Shown here: one piece after another, positions 53,953-63,005 of the stretch
Layout: every line of letters starts with the position of its first letter
How positions within the stretch are numbered: position 1 is the first letter of the stretch
NCBI RefSeq assembly: GCF_016679925.1
Contig: NZ_JAEQBW010000003.1
Span: 248,001-312,000, forward strand
Direction: 5' to 3'
DNA: 64,000 nucleotides
DNA from: Marivirga aurantiaca
GTDB taxonomy: Bacteria > Bacteroidota > Bacteroidia > Cytophagales > Cyclobacteriaceae
Made by a program: the position numbers and the translations under genes
Notes under the pieces: model-generated
Told to the model about the DNA's origin: nothing
Database searches by the model: none
What the model saw: only the letters and a program-made list of their open reading frames with translations

Positions 53953-56900
53953 ATGAAAAAGATTCTACTAACATGTTTTATGTTGGTGTTCGTGCTATAT
54001 GCATGGGCTCAAGATCGCACAGTGAGCGGGAAAGTGACTGATGCCAATACAGGCGAAGGTTTACCGGGGGTAAATGTACTGCTGAAAGGAACTGGCACTG
54101 GTGTGAATACGGATTTAGATGGGAATTACAAAATCTCAGTTCCTTCTGATGGAGGTACATTGGTTTTTTCTTTCATCGGAATGACAAAGCAGGAAGTTAA
54201 TGTGGGTGCAAGATCCGTTGTGGATATCCAGATGGTAACTGATGTGCAACAGTTGAGTGAAGTTATTGTGACGGGTATTGGTGTAGAGAGGCAGGCTAAG
54301 TCTTTAGGTTATTCCACTCAAAACTTAGATGCTGAAGAAATCACAAAAGCTGCTAACACAAATTTGTTGAATAGTCTGCAAGGGAAAGTTGCGGGAGTCC
54401 AGATTAGCCAGTCAACAGGAGCATTAGGTGGTGCCACCAGGATTGTAGTAAGAGGCCCGGCATCATTTACAAATGGGAACCAACCCCTATTTGTGATTGA
54501 TGGTGTGCCAATAGATAACACTCAAAGGCAGTCAACCGATTTAAGATCCGGTCCATCATTTTCTAATTCCGGAGTTGATATTAATCCTGATGATATCGCA
54601 TCAATGACTGTATTGAAGGGGCCTTCAGCAGCGGCACTTTATGGTTCAAGAGCAGCCAATGGAGTAATTTTAATTACCACCAAATCAGGAAAAGGAACGG
54701 ATGGTAAAATGGCCATTTCAATCAATTCAAGTGTGACATTCGACAATGTACTGCGTTATCCGGATTTCCAAAGGACTTATGCATCAGGTTCAGGGGGAGT
54801 GTATAATCCTGAAGGCTTTACAGGATGGGGACCTGAATTTGATGGTCAAACTGTGAGAAACCCTAATAATGAATGGGACGGACAGCCTGATTCAGTTAGT
54901 TTAACAGCCAAGGATCAATTTCTCGAGCAGTTTCTGAAAACAGGTACTACTATAAGTAATAGTATATCTGTTAGTGGAGGTAAAGAGGATACACATTACA
55001 GGATGTCATTCTCCAATGCAACTTCAGAAGGGATTGTACCAAGCACGGATTTAACCAGAACAACAGCATCTATAAAAGCCAGTACAAAATTGGCCAATAA
55101 TTTTAGATCTGAAGTTTCTGCTACTTATACTTTAACAGAATCAGGAAACCTTCCACCGGCTGGTCAAACGCAAGCTTCTTTCATGTGGCAGGCACTATAT
55201 ACAGGTGTGGATTTGGATATCAGTCCATGGACAACATACGAAGCACCGGATGGTTCTCAATTGGAATACGGGTCAGGATTTTGGAACAACCCCTATTGGG
55301 TAGTTAATAAAAACAGGACTTCTCAAAGGAGGGATCGTGTAAATGGAAAAGCTTTATTGGGATATGAATTTGCAGAAGGAATTGAATTAATAGCACGAGT
55401 GGGTACTGATGTGTATGTTGATGCCAGGAAAGGCAGAATAGCAATTAATACAGTGGGGAATGTAGATGGCGGATTCTATGAGGATCAATTCGTATATAAT
55501 CAATTGAACACTGATGTTTTCTTGAATGTAAACAAAAATGTAAGTGAGGATTTCAATATTTCAGGGATATTAGGAATAAATGATAATAGAAGAAGCGTTA
55601 AAAATGTTTTTTCATCAGCCGGAGCTATAGTAGTGCCGGATTTATACAATTACTCTAATATTGATGGACAACCTACTGCACAAAATAACTTAACCGAAAG
55701 AAGGCTGTTTGGTGCATATGGTAATATCAATTTAGGATATAAAGATTGGGCTTTCCTCGATTTTACTGCGAGAAATGATTGGTCCTCTACTTTGCCGGAA
55801 GGAAATAATTCGTTTTTCTACCCTTCAGTCTCGGGTTCGGTTATTCTTACAGAAGCAGTACCGGCTTTAGAGAATGATTACATGACTTATTTAAAGTTAA
55901 GAGGTAACTGGGGACAGGTAGGAAATGATGCTAATCCTTATGTACTGAATTCCGTTTACGGACAAGGAGCTGCTTTTGATGGCCTTTTCAATGGTATTAA
56001 CTTTCCATTTAATGGAGTAACAGGCTTTACAGCAGGTAATAGAATCGGTACTCCTGATTTACAACCTGAAATCACCACTTCATGGGAATTAGGAGCTGAA
56101 ATTGGCTTTTGGGATGACAGACTTACTTTGGATGCTACCTATTTCGATTCTAAATCCACCAATCAGATTTTCAATGTAAACATTGCTCCTTCATCAGGTT
56201 ATACAGCAGTAACCAGAAATGCTGGTTTAATGACTAACAAAGGAGTGGAATTATTATTGACAGGAACACCAGTAAGAACCAATAGTGGGTTCCGTTGGGA
56301 TATTCAGGCAAACTGGACCAAGATTGACAATAAAGTAGAAGAGCTCTTTGCTGATTTAGAGCAATTGAATGTAGGTCGCGCAGGTTTTGTCAGTGTTTCC
56401 TCAGTAGCTTATTTAGGCCAGCCTTACCCGGTTATTTACGGTAGGTCATGGAGAAGGAATGATGCCGGTGATATTATTGTAAGTGCGCAAACAGGCTTGC
56501 CAGAGCTTACTTCCGAGCAAAATCCCGTAGCAAAGGTAATTCCGGACTGGACAGGAGGCATTAGAAATAACTTTTCTTTCAAAGGAATAGATTTGTCAAT
56601 TTTATTTGAAATGAGAAAAGGAGGTTCTATTTATTCTTCATCTACCGCACATTGGAGAGTGAATGGATTTGCTAAAGAAACAGAGTTAGGAAGAGAGTCT
56701 GGATTAGTCTTTAATGGTGTTAATGAAGTGATTGGTAATGAAGGGGATACTTCCTATGTAAATAATAATTTTGTGGTAGACAATGAATCCTTCTGGAGTA
56801 GTTTCAGCCTTTTCGGAGATACTGAACTAGGCCTGGTGGATGCTTCATTTATCAAATTAAGAGAAGTTTCATTGGGTTATGCACTTCCTAAATCTATTCT

Positions 56901-57084
56901 GGAAAGAACACCATTTGGTAGTGTCTATGCATCAGTAGTAGGTCGTAATTTGTGGCTGAATACTCCTAATCCTTATATAGACCCCGAAGTAAGTATGTTT
57001 GGGGCTGCTGATAACCAGGGATATGAATATGCCACCATTCCAAGTACAAAAAGCTGGGGCTTTAATCTCAAGTTCACTTTTTAA
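53953..57084 (+). CDS. SusC/RagA family TonB-linked outer membrane protein
   Basis: A 1043-aa TonB-dependent transporter. After a signal peptide (about 1-19) comes the CarboxypepD_reg-like domain typical of SusC (about 22-108; VSGKVTDANTGEGLPGVNVL, FSFIGMTKQEV), the TonB-box/plug region (about 115-245; GVQISQSTGA, RIVVRGPASF, VLKGPSAAALYGSRAANG), and then the barrel ending SWGFNLKFTF. It forms the pedal bin importer with the SusD protein encoded 18 bp downstream, powered by TonB. No glycoside hydrolase is nearby, so the cargo need not be a glycan. An operator-like 17-bp site lies 147 bp upstream of the ATG. Confidence 0.95.
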   Translation: MKKILLTCFMLVFVLYAWAQDRTVSGKVTDANTGEGLPGVNVLLKGTGTGVNTDLDGNYKISVPSDGGTLVFSFIGMTKQEVNVGARSVVDIQMVTDVQQLSEVIVTGIGVERQAKSLGYSTQNLDAEEITKAANTNLLNSLQGKVAGVQISQSTGALGGATRIVVRGPASFTNGNQPLFVIDGVPIDNTQRQSTDLRSGPSFSNSGVDINPDDIASMTVLKGPSAAALYGSRAANGVILITTKSGKGTDGKMAISINSSVTFDNVLRYPDFQRTYASGSGGVYNPEGFTGWGPEFDGQTVRNPNNEWDGQPDSVSLTAKDQFLEQFLKTGTTISNSISVSGGKEDTHYRMSFSNATSEGIVPSTDLTRTTASIKASTKLANNFRSEVSATYTLTESGNLPPAGQTQASFMWQALYTGVDLDISPWTTYEAPDGSQLEYGSGFWNNPYWVVNKNRTSQRRDRVNGKALLGYEFAEGIELIARVGTDVYVDARKGRIAINTVGNVDGGFYEDQFVYNQLNTDVFLNVNKNVSEDFNISGILGINDNRRSVKNVFSSAGAIVVPDLYNYSNIDGQPTAQNNLTERRLFGAYGNINLGYKDWAFLDFTARNDWSSTLPEGNNSFFYPSVSGSVILTEAVPALENDYMTYLKLRGNWGQVGNDANPYVLNSVYGQGAAFDGLFNGINFPFNGVTGFTAGNRIGTPDLQPEITTSWELGAEIGFWDDRLTLDATYFDSKSTNQIFNVNIAPSSGYTAVTRNAGLMTNKGVELLLTGTPVRTNSGFRWDIQANWTKIDNKVEELFADLEQLNVGRAGFVSVSSVAYLGQPYPVIYGRSWRRNDAGDIIVSAQTGLPELTSEQNPVAKVIPDWTGGIRNNFSFKGIDLSILFEMRKGGSIYSSSTAHWRVNGFAKETELGRESGLVFNGVNEVIGNEGDTSYVNNNFVVDNESFWSSFSLFGDTELGLVDASFIKLREVSLGYALPKSILERTPFGSVYASVVGRNLWLNTPNPYIDPEVSMFGAADNQGYEYATIPSTKSWGFNLKFTF

Positions 57085-57102
57085 CTTTAAAATACAGAAA
57101 AC

Positions 57103-58530
57103 ATGACAACAATATTTAAAAATATAAAGAGGCTTTTCATGATGGGAACTATGTTTCTTTTATTGACTGCCTGTATTGAGGATATCACTGATTTAAATGA
57201 AAATCCGAATAATCCTACAGAGGTACCTGCCAACTTCTTGCTGCCTTCTGCGCAAGTGCAAGGCACTTATTATATGGGAGGAGAACTTAACAGGGCAACT
57301 TCTTTCTGGATACAGCATTGGGCAACAACCGGTGGGCAGTATCAAAGATTGGACCGTTATGATGTAACTGATGCCACTTTTAATACAGCATGGGGACAGC
57401 TATATGCAGGCGCAATTAATGATTTACAAATTATTATTGATGAATCCCCTGAATTACCGAATTACAGGGCGCAGGCAAGGATTATGAAAGCCTATTACTT
57501 TCAGATGGTGGCTGATCTTTGGGGGGATGTACCTTATTCCGAAGCTTTGAAAGGAGTAGAAGGTAATATTACACCAGGCTATGATGATCAGATGGCTATA
57601 TATACTGACTTAATTGAAGAACTGGATTTGGCCATAAGTGAAATAGATGAAGAGGGAGCTGTAATTGCAAGCGAAGATTTATTGGCCGGTGGTGACATGC
57701 TGTTATGGGAAAAATTTGCCAATTCAATAAAATTAAGGGTCTATATGCGTCTTTCTGAAATAGATGAGGCTACAGCACAGGAAGGTGTTTCGGAGATTTT
57801 TACAGGAAACGCGCCATTGTTGGAAGCTGGTGAAAATATTGAATTGGTGTTTGGTAGCAGACTGGAAACCAATGCCAATCCGCTATTTCAGCAGGAGTTT
57901 AACAGATCTACGGATTATGGGGTGTCTGAAACATTTGTTAGCCTTTTAAATGATTTGAACGATCCCAGAATTGCCACCTTTTTAAGACCAAATGTGAATG
58001 GAAATTATTCTGGTGTTCCCAATGGAAATCCTAATGATTTACCAACTGATGGAACAGGGGCTATAATTGTTTCAAGAATAGGCAGCACATTCGTTCAGGA
58101 AACTTCACCGGTGCCGTTAATGACCCACTATGATGTGAAATTTATAGAAGCAGAGGCAGCCATCAGGGGCTGGGTGAATCAGGCCAATGCTGAGCAGCTG
58201 TATAACGAGGCTGTTACTGCTGTTTTTGATTATTATGGAGTTAACGTTGGCAACTATCTTGATGCAGGGCAGCCTGCGGAATATGATGGAGCAAATGCTT
58301 TTGACCAGCTAATGACACAGCGTTATATCTCATTATTTGCAAGAGGTGTTGAGGCATATAACGAGTGGAGAAGAACGGGAATACCTGATATTACACCTGC
58401 AATTAATAATATCTCAGGAGGTCAGATACCTTTAAGGTTCCCTTATGTGAATGCAGAATTAACCAATAATCCCGGTAATGCACCTGCAGTCAATATTTTT
58501 AATGATCCGGTTAAATGGGATGTAAACTAA
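57103..58530 (+). CDS. SusD/RagB family nutrient-binding lipoprotein
   Basis: A 475-aa SusD-type lipoprotein. The signal ends LLLTAC with Cys24 as the lipid anchor, followed by IEDITDLNENPNNPTEVP, the usual SusD-like-2 opening. The body is helical TPR-like with WGQLYAGAINDLQIIID and ARIMKAYYFQMVADLWGDVP, and the late RYISLFARGVEAYNEWRRTG is diagnostic. It caps the SusC barrel at the cell surface and closes over the ligand. The gap to SusC is 18 bp and to the next lipoprotein 12 bp, so all three are one operon. Confidence 0.94.
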   Translation: MTTIFKNIKRLFMMGTMFLLLTACIEDITDLNENPNNPTEVPANFLLPSAQVQGTYYMGGELNRATSFWIQHWATTGGQYQRLDRYDVTDATFNTAWGQLYAGAINDLQIIIDESPELPNYRAQARIMKAYYFQMVADLWGDVPYSEALKGVEGNITPGYDDQMAIYTDLIEELDLAISEIDEEGAVIASEDLLAGGDMLLWEKFANSIKLRVYMRLSEIDEATAQEGVSEIFTGNAPLLEAGENIELVFGSRLETNANPLFQQEFNRSTDYGVSETFVSLLNDLNDPRIATFLRPNVNGNYSGVPNGNPNDLPTDGTGAIIVSRIGSTFVQETSPVPLMTHYDVKFIEAEAAIRGWVNQANAEQLYNEAVTAVFDYYGVNVGNYLDAGQPAEYDGANAFDQLMTQRYISLFARGVEAYNEWRRTGIPDITPAINNISGGQIPLRFPYVNAELTNNPGNAPAVNIFNDPVKWDVN

Positions 58531-58542
58531 AATAGAATAATC

Positions 58543-59364
58543 ATGAGAAATATTATATATAAGATTTTCATAATAGTAGGATTGGTAAACCTTACTTCCT
58601 GCTTCGAAGAAGAAGTGTTAACCGACCAGCTTAAGGAAGGTGCAAATGTTGCCGTATCAGGAACTTCAACTTATCTGAATGGTGAGACTACAGAAGTGAC
58701 TTTAGAGCTGGATTTTCAGGAATCGGATAATGCACAAATAAAAGAAGTACAGGTGACAAAGCAGTTGGTTACAGCCCAGGGAAACTCTGATGTTGTTTCA
58801 CTTGATCCTGTAAACGAATCGGGAGAATTGAACTTTACCACCCAGGAGTTGTTGGCAGATGTTCCGGTCAATGGAGTTATATTAAGTGAATCTGATTTAT
58901 CACCTGGAGACAGGTGGGTGTTTTCATTTACAATACTGATGGAAGATGGAAGAAGCCTGATTCCATTGCAAAATGCTGATTGGGCAATCAATTTCTCCTG
59001 TCCTTCCGTACTTGCAGGAATTTATAACTCCGTGGCTTCAGGTTCATTTGGGGATGGAGCAGGAGGATCTGCCGGGGCTTATGCTGGTTTGAACGCGACA
59101 GTTGAATTAACACAAACTGCTACAGATGGTGTTTATTCAATTGATGATATGTCTTTCGGACTTTATCCGCAAGGCTATGGCGACACAGCACCTTCAGGAA
59201 GGATTAGGGATATTTGCAATGATTTAAATGATTTAGGGGATACTGATCAATATGGGGATCCTTTTACAATGAATGGTACTGTTAATGCTGACGGAACCAT
59301 TGATTTGGAATGGAGTAATACATGGGGTGATGGCGGTACTGTTACACTTACTCCTGCGGGTTGA
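58543..59364 (+). CDS. Surface lipoprotein of the SusCD operon, SusE/F-like position
   Basis: A 273-aa lipoprotein with the signal ending NLTSC, acylated Cys20 and acidic FEEEVL directly after it. It occupies the SusE place in the operon. The mature sequence is beta-rich, and the second half contains SVASGSFGDGAGGSAGAYAG and a C-terminal block with repeated Asp-Gly turns (NGTVNADGTIDLEWSNTWGD) resembling bacterial Ig or calcium-binding beta domains. No carbohydrate-binding motif can be named. It is the last gene of the operon and is followed 26 bp later by a terminator. Confidence 0.68.
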   Translation: MRNIIYKIFIIVGLVNLTSCFEEEVLTDQLKEGANVAVSGTSTYLNGETTEVTLELDFQESDNAQIKEVQVTKQLVTAQGNSDVVSLDPVNESGELNFTTQELLADVPVNGVILSESDLSPGDRWVFSFTILMEDGRSLIPLQNADWAINFSCPSVLAGIYNSVASGSFGDGAGGSAGAYAGLNATVELTQTATDGVYSIDDMSFGLYPQGYGDTAPSGRIRDICNDLNDLGDTDQYGDPFTMNGTVNADGTIDLEWSNTWGDGGTVTLTPAG

Positions 59365-59390
59365 TAAGTTGGTAACAGTATAAAGCCTAT

Positions 59391-59416
59391 AGCAGTCTAC
59401 GCCTTAGTAGACTGCT
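59391..59416 (+). terminator. Terminator of the SusCD operon
   Basis: AGCAGTCTAC at 59391-59400 pairs perfectly with GTAGACTGCT at 59407-59416 around GCCTTA. A T-rich run follows. Confidence 0.87.
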
Positions 59417-59601
59417 TATTTTTTTACTCCTACCTCAAAGAGGCTAGTCATTTTTAGAGAATTTTGATGATAAGATGCCTGACATTTGCAATGTGCCGAC
59501 ATTCGACAATGGTGGAAACCTATAGCTTTGGAACGGAGTGTTATTTTCACTAGTTTGGTTTAAGGGAAGATTCAATTGAACAGTATAAATCGAAAAAAGG
59601 T

Positions 59602-60072
59602 ATGAAACCGAGCATACAAATAAAATATATACTAATGATAATAGGCTTGCTCAGTTTAGCAAGCTCCCCGGTCAAAGCGCAATCCAAATCTGCCATTGCC
59701 AAAATTGACAGCGTCCGAATGGCTATGCAAGAACTGGCGAGGAAAAATGAACTTTATAAAGTGGCGGAATTTTACACTCAAGATGCCATTGTAAATGGCT
59801 CGGATGGTTCCCTTTCAGGTATGGATGAAATAAAAAATTACTGGGAAAACCTGAGAGGAGAAGGGGTTGATTGGCATTGGGAAAAGCTGGAATACTCCGG
59901 TGTGGAGGATTATGTGACCCAGACAGGTCTTTCATTGCTAACACTTCAATATGGAGAAAGGAAAATTACTTATCACTCCACCTTTTCAGTAGTGTGGGAA
60001 AAGCAAGCTGATGGAAATTATAAAATTGTATCGGACTTTTACCGGATTGCTCCTAAGCAGGATTTGAAATAA
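59602..60072 (+). CDS. Exported SnoaL/DUF4440-like protein, copy 2
   Basis: A 156-aa protein with a signal peptide (about 8-27, ending VKAQ) and a SnoaL/NTF2-type fold: MQELARKNELYKVAEFYTQD, then GSDGSLSGMDEIKNYWENL and the terminal strands FSVVWEKQADGNYKIVSDFY. Layout and length match copy 1 at 53147, with AEFYTQDAI against AQFYTSDSK and KNYWENL against KTYWPKF, so they are paralogues though quite divergent. It has its own upstream region of about 185 bp after the SusCD terminator. The role is unknown; the co-location with SusCD suggests involvement in the same exported pathway. Confidence 0.75.
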   Translation: MKPSIQIKYILMIIGLLSLASSPVKAQSKSAIAKIDSVRMAMQELARKNELYKVAEFYTQDAIVNGSDGSLSGMDEIKNYWENLRGEGVDWHWEKLEYSGVEDYVTQTGLSLLTLQYGERKITYHSTFSVVWEKQADGNYKIVSDFYRIAPKQDLK

Positions 60073-60097
60073 TCCGGAATTGCCCGGAGGAAAAAGT

Positions 60098-60571
60098 TCA
60101 ATTGATTCTTTTCATAGGGAACAACACTTTCTTTATCTGACCCTCTCTTTCACCGGAAATTTCTGCTACGAGTGAATCAGAGGAAATCCTGGTATAAGAA
60201 ATAGCTTGAGGAAAATCATGCGCCTTGTTTTCAAACTTCATAAAGCTTTCGGAAATTTCCACCATTTTAAAAGCTACAGGCAATCCTTCATTTTGTTTTT
60301 TGACACTGGGGATGTAAAATAATTCCTCCTCTTTTTGGATCAACTGAATGGTTTCAAATACCATGGTATCCTTTCCTTTTACAGCATAGCTTTTGCCGGA
60401 AAACTCCAGTTCATTTACTTCAGTCCAGCTTTCATAGGTACTGCCTATGCTTGTTTTATTTTCCCAGCATCCTAGTAACCAACTCGCTTGTTGTATGGGG
60501 TCTTTCCGATTGCTTTCTTTCACTGCCAATAGCAGGAGGAAGGCCATGATAAGTGTTTTTATGGAGTACAT
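60098..60571 (-). CDS. DUF6265 family exported protein
   Basis: A 157-aa protein with a hydrophobic N-terminus (about 5-20, probably a signal) and a lipocalin-like beta pattern: ASWLLGCWENKTSIGSTYESW near the start, ELFYIPSVKKQNEGLPVAFK in the middle and FENKAHDFPQAISYTRI later. The WLLGCW opening and the AHDFPQ motif are those of DUF6265, a family without known function. It converges with the SnoaL-like gene at 59602 and precedes another SnoaL-like gene encoded on the same strand, whose start is 521 bp further right. Ligand binding in the periplasm is a guess from the fold. Confidence 0.7.
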   Translation of the reverse strand: MYSIKTLIMAFLLLLAVKESNRKDPIQQASWLLGCWENKTSIGSTYESWTEVNELEFSGKSYAVKGKDTMVFETIQLIQKEEELFYIPSVKKQNEGLPVAFKMVEISESFMKFENKAHDFPQAISYTRISSDSLVAEISGEREGQIKKVLFPMKRIN

Positions 60572-60639
60572 ATTCCTTTATTGAATGTTTTTGGGCACCT
60601 CTATTAGTCTTATAAAAAAGCTCTTGCTAAATATAAAAA

Positions 60640-61092
60640 TCACTGTTTTCTGTTGTTCCAGATATCATAATACATTTTCCATTCTCCCGCTTCCTTTTTC
60701 CAGATGATAAGGTATTTACCACTCCATGATACTGTTGATCCATCGGCTTTTTGTGTGGTTCCTTCATAATAGCCCGCATCGTAGGCGGTATCATCCATGA
60801 TGACAATTTCAACCGGAACAGCTTTGTGATGCAGGATTTTTACATTTTCAGGTAGCAACCATCGCTGTTTGATGGCTTCGCGTCCTTCAATGATATCAGT
60901 GCCTGGAGGCATGATTTTTCCATCGACAGTATAGCTATTGGCCAGGCTCTCAAAATCACCTGCTACGTAGAATTGTGAAAAGGCTTTACTTTTAAGAAGG
61001 ATAGCTTCTATCTCATCCTTGTCACCTACGTATTTTTGGCTATGCGCTGTATAGCATGAACAAATACAAAGTACTAATATCAGGTATCTCAT
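60640..61092 (-). CDS. Exported SnoaL/DUF4440-like protein, copy 3
   Basis: A 150-aa protein with a short signal (about 1-18, ending YTAHSQ) and a SnoaL-like domain: SKAFSQFYVAGDFESLANSY, DGKIMPPGTDIIEGREAIK and the closing YLIIWKKEAGEWKMYYDIWN. The DUF4440 signature is clearer here than in the other two copies. It is transcribed towards the DUF6265 gene, with 68 bp between the stop and that gene's start, so the two probably form an operon. Upstream lies a long repeat (61109-61307). Function is not assigned; steroid-isomerase-like or ligand-binding activity is possible. Confidence 0.78.
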   Translation of the reverse strand: MRYLILVLCICSCYTAHSQKYVGDKDEIEAILLKSKAFSQFYVAGDFESLANSYTVDGKIMPPGTDIIEGREAIKQRWLLPENVKILHHKAVPVEIVIMDDTAYDAGYYEGTTQKADGSTVSWSGKYLIIWKKEAGEWKMYYDIWNNRKQ

Positions 61093-61108
61093 TTTCTGTT
61101 TTTATTTA

Positions 61109-61307
61109 GGGAGTTCTTGATAAATGCTTCAATGTTCGAGAACCAAATAAAATCCCGATGCACCGGGACAAGGTTTGCTCGGAGTATGCGCGTGGGTGGA
61201 CAAAAAGGCGGGGAGCGCGTGGGACTGTGGTGTGGAAGCATCTTTTTGTCTTGATTTTTTCAATCTTTTGTATCAAGACAAAAGATGAAGAATAAAATTT
61301 GATTTAA
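61109..61307. repeat. Dispersed repeat with terminal hairpin, copy 1
   Basis: The sequence shares about 180 bp with 63005-63187 in the same orientation: TCTTGATAAAT near the start, ATCCCGATGCACCGGGACAA, a GC-rich block with AAAAAGGCGGGGAGCGCGTG, then a long hairpin and GATGAAGAATAAAATTT. The hairpin pairs CATCTTTTTGTCTTGAT at 61239-61255 with ATCAAGACAAAAGATG at 61272-61287. This repeat fills most of the 374-bp gap between the SnoaL-like and DinB genes; the remaining sequence up to 61466 is AT-rich without features. Confidence 0.8.
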
Positions 61308-61466
61308 AAATATTTGAAGTTAAGATTAAACTTCACTATTAAACGAAATTACTGTTTTTTGAGGTTTTATACTTAGTTTTAAATTTAAAGAAACACTAAT
61401 AAAAGCAAGGATTTCCAGTTTATAGGTAAAATTTATTTTTCATGAGGAGCCTATTTAATTCTTCAC

Positions 61467-62060
61467 TTATTTTCTCAATTTACCATTCAGCAAACTCACA
61501 TCAGGGTTAAAAGGATTGCCGGACATACGTCTTAAAGTGACGATTTGACCGCAATGCCATATACAATCTGCAATAGGGCCATTGATGAGGTTCCAAAAAG
61601 GTAGTTCGTTACCATTGGCAAATTTCAAATTGAAGCTTTCAAAGTCTTCATCACTACTGTTTTTGAGTTTCTTGTTGATTTTGTGAATATTTTTCAGCAC
61701 ACTCGCCCTTTTCTCTTCCACGCTAATTCCTTCTTCTGGCCCATCAGAAAGCTGATTTACAGCGTTTGAAATCATGATGGTCATGATATAAATATGATCT
61801 ATAGTTTCTGCAACAGAGCGGGAATCTTCCCCGGCTCTAAAATCAAAATCTTCTTTTTGCAAACCTTCTGTTGCCCAATAAAAGCGAAAGCCAAGTCCAT
61901 CCAACATTCTTGCAGCAACTGTTCCTGCATTATAATTTTCAGCATATTCAGGCACTTCTGAATAAGGTAAGGTGGAATCAGGTCCTTCCTGGGCTTTGCC
62001 CTGTACGGCTGAAATAAAAAGCAAAATGCAGATTGATAGGTGTTTAAGTATACGTATCAT
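61467..62060 (-). CDS. DinB-like exported protein
   Basis: A 197-aa member of the DinB/YfiT four-helix fold, exported by a signal peptide (about 1-22, ending VQGKAQE). It shows the family's spaced histidines: one in AETIDHIYIMTIM and one in ADCIWHCGQIVTLRR, which in DinB proteins bind a metal together with a third histidine. A leading YWATEGLQKEDFDFRAGEDSR is typical. Metal-dependent thiol transferase activity is known for some relatives only. The gene is divergent from the SGNH hydrolase gene; the 312 bp between the starts contain a structured element and a 17-bp operator-like site. Confidence 0.78.
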   Translation of the reverse strand: MIRILKHLSICILLFISAVQGKAQEGPDSTLPYSEVPEYAENYNAGTVAARMLDGLGFRFYWATEGLQKEDFDFRAGEDSRSVAETIDHIYIMTIMISNAVNQLSDGPEEGISVEEKRASVLKNIHKINKKLKNSSDEDFESFNLKFANGNELPFWNLINGPIADCIWHCGQIVTLRRMSGNPFNPDVSLLNGKLRK

Positions 62061-62084
62061 CAGAATTATTTTTTTATAAAATTA

Positions 62085-62283
62085 ACCTGAGTTCGACTAT
62101 TAATGATAGCGTCATGCCGCAAAATTAAGACTTACTTTTTTAAAAAGTCTTAATTTATGCGGTATCTCATACTATATACACTGAGATTACGGATAATTTT
62201 CTTTTTTATAAAAAATGTAAAAAGAAAATTTCCGAAATGACGTTCTAATGAGTTTTTACGCAAATTTAAAATCGAACTCAGGT
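62085..62283. repeat. 199-bp nested-palindrome element
   Basis: Perfect 12-bp inverted ends ACCTGAGTTCGA (62085-62096) and TCGAACTCAGGT (62272-62283) enclose two long hairpins. CCGCAAAATTAAGACTT at 62117-62133 pairs with 62145-62162 with one bulge. CGGATAATTTTCTTTTT at 62190-62206 pairs with 62219-62234 with one bulge. A further CGTCAT/ATGACG pair (about 62110 and 62237) links them into a branched shape. No target duplication is evident. It could be a MITE or a structured transcript. Confidence 0.7.
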
Positions 62284-62320
62284 AATATAGGTAAAGATAA
62301 GTTTTATAATTTTATTAAAA

Positions 62321-62337
62321 TCCCCCTAAATGAGTGA
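62321..62337 (+). promoter_or_regulatory. Operator-like 17-bp motif, site 4 (before SGNH hydrolase)
   Basis: The sequence is TCCCCCTAAATGAGTGA, located 35 bp before the ATG at 62373. It keeps the TCCCCC start, A9, T11 and the GTGA end of sites 2 and 3. Confidence 0.6.
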
Positions 62338-62372
62338 TTCTAATTGTTCTTTAATTTCACTCTTTTACATCA

Positions 62373-63005
62373 ATGTTAAATATGGCGGTAATTTTCTTTA
62401 GATTTTCATTTATCCTTTTGTCTGCACTGTTAGGCGGGGATTTCCATCATCCGGAAAAGGAACAGCCAATCCACATTCTTTTTGTAGGAAACAGCCTTAC
62501 CTACGCCAACGACTTGCCCGCGCTTTTTAAACAGGAGGCGAGGGAGAATAAAATTAAAGTGAAGGTGAAAACTTTAGCCAAACCTAATTATGCATTGGAG
62601 GATCATTGGCTGGACGGAACATTGCAATTGGAAATTGCAAAAGGAAAATATGACTATATCATCCTTCAGCAAGGACCCTCTTCCCGGCAGGATGGCAAGG
62701 ATATGTTACTAAACTATGGTAAAAAAATAAAGGAATTATGTGAGCTGAATGACTGTAAGCTTGCCTTTTTTATGGTGTGGCCTTCCAGACAATATTATTC
62801 CAGCTTTCCGGGAGTGATCAGTAATTATGAGTTTGCTGCGGAACAAACGGATGCCATTATCTGCCCGGTTGGTAAAGAATGGAAAACACACTTTGACCGA
62901 ACCGGTGATTTCTCATTTTTAAGTGAAGATGGCTTTCATCCATCACTTAAAGGAAGTAAGTCAGTCGCTAAAATTATTTTTAACTACCTGGGACTCTCTA
63001 AATAG
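62373..63005 (+). CDS. SGNH/GDSL-type hydrolase
   Basis: A 210-aa esterase-like protein. An N-terminal hydrophobic stretch (about 3-22) is probably a signal peptide. The SGNH blocks are visible: HILFVGNSLTYANDLP (block I with the nucleophile Ser in GNSLT), then DYIILQQGPSSRQDG, and near the end EDGFHPSLKGSKSVAKII, in which Asp and His complete the catalytic set. The ester substrate is unknown; acetyl or lipid esters are common in the family. The ATG at 62373 follows an operator-like 17-bp site by 35 bp. The stop codon overlaps the start of a dispersed repeat. Confidence 0.85.
   Translation: MLNMAVIFFRFSFILLSALLGGDFHHPEKEQPIHILFVGNSLTYANDLPALFKQEARENKIKVKVKTLAKPNYALEDHWLDGTLQLEIAKGKYDYIILQQGPSSRQDGKDMLLNYGKKIKELCELNDCKLAFFMVWPSRQYYSSFPGVISNYEFAAEQTDAIICPVGKEWKTHFDRTGDFSFLSEDGFHPSLKGSKSVAKIIFNYLGLSK

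Noticed and set aside
53953-59364. A polysaccharide utilisation locus.
   Set aside because: SusC and SusD are present, but no glycoside hydrolase, lyase or sulfatase is near, so substrate type is open.
59549-59565. A sixth, degenerate TCAC...TTTGG site upstream of the second SnoaL-like gene.
   Set aside because: It needs a one-base deletion and lacks the GGGGGA half, so it does not meet the consensus of the other five.
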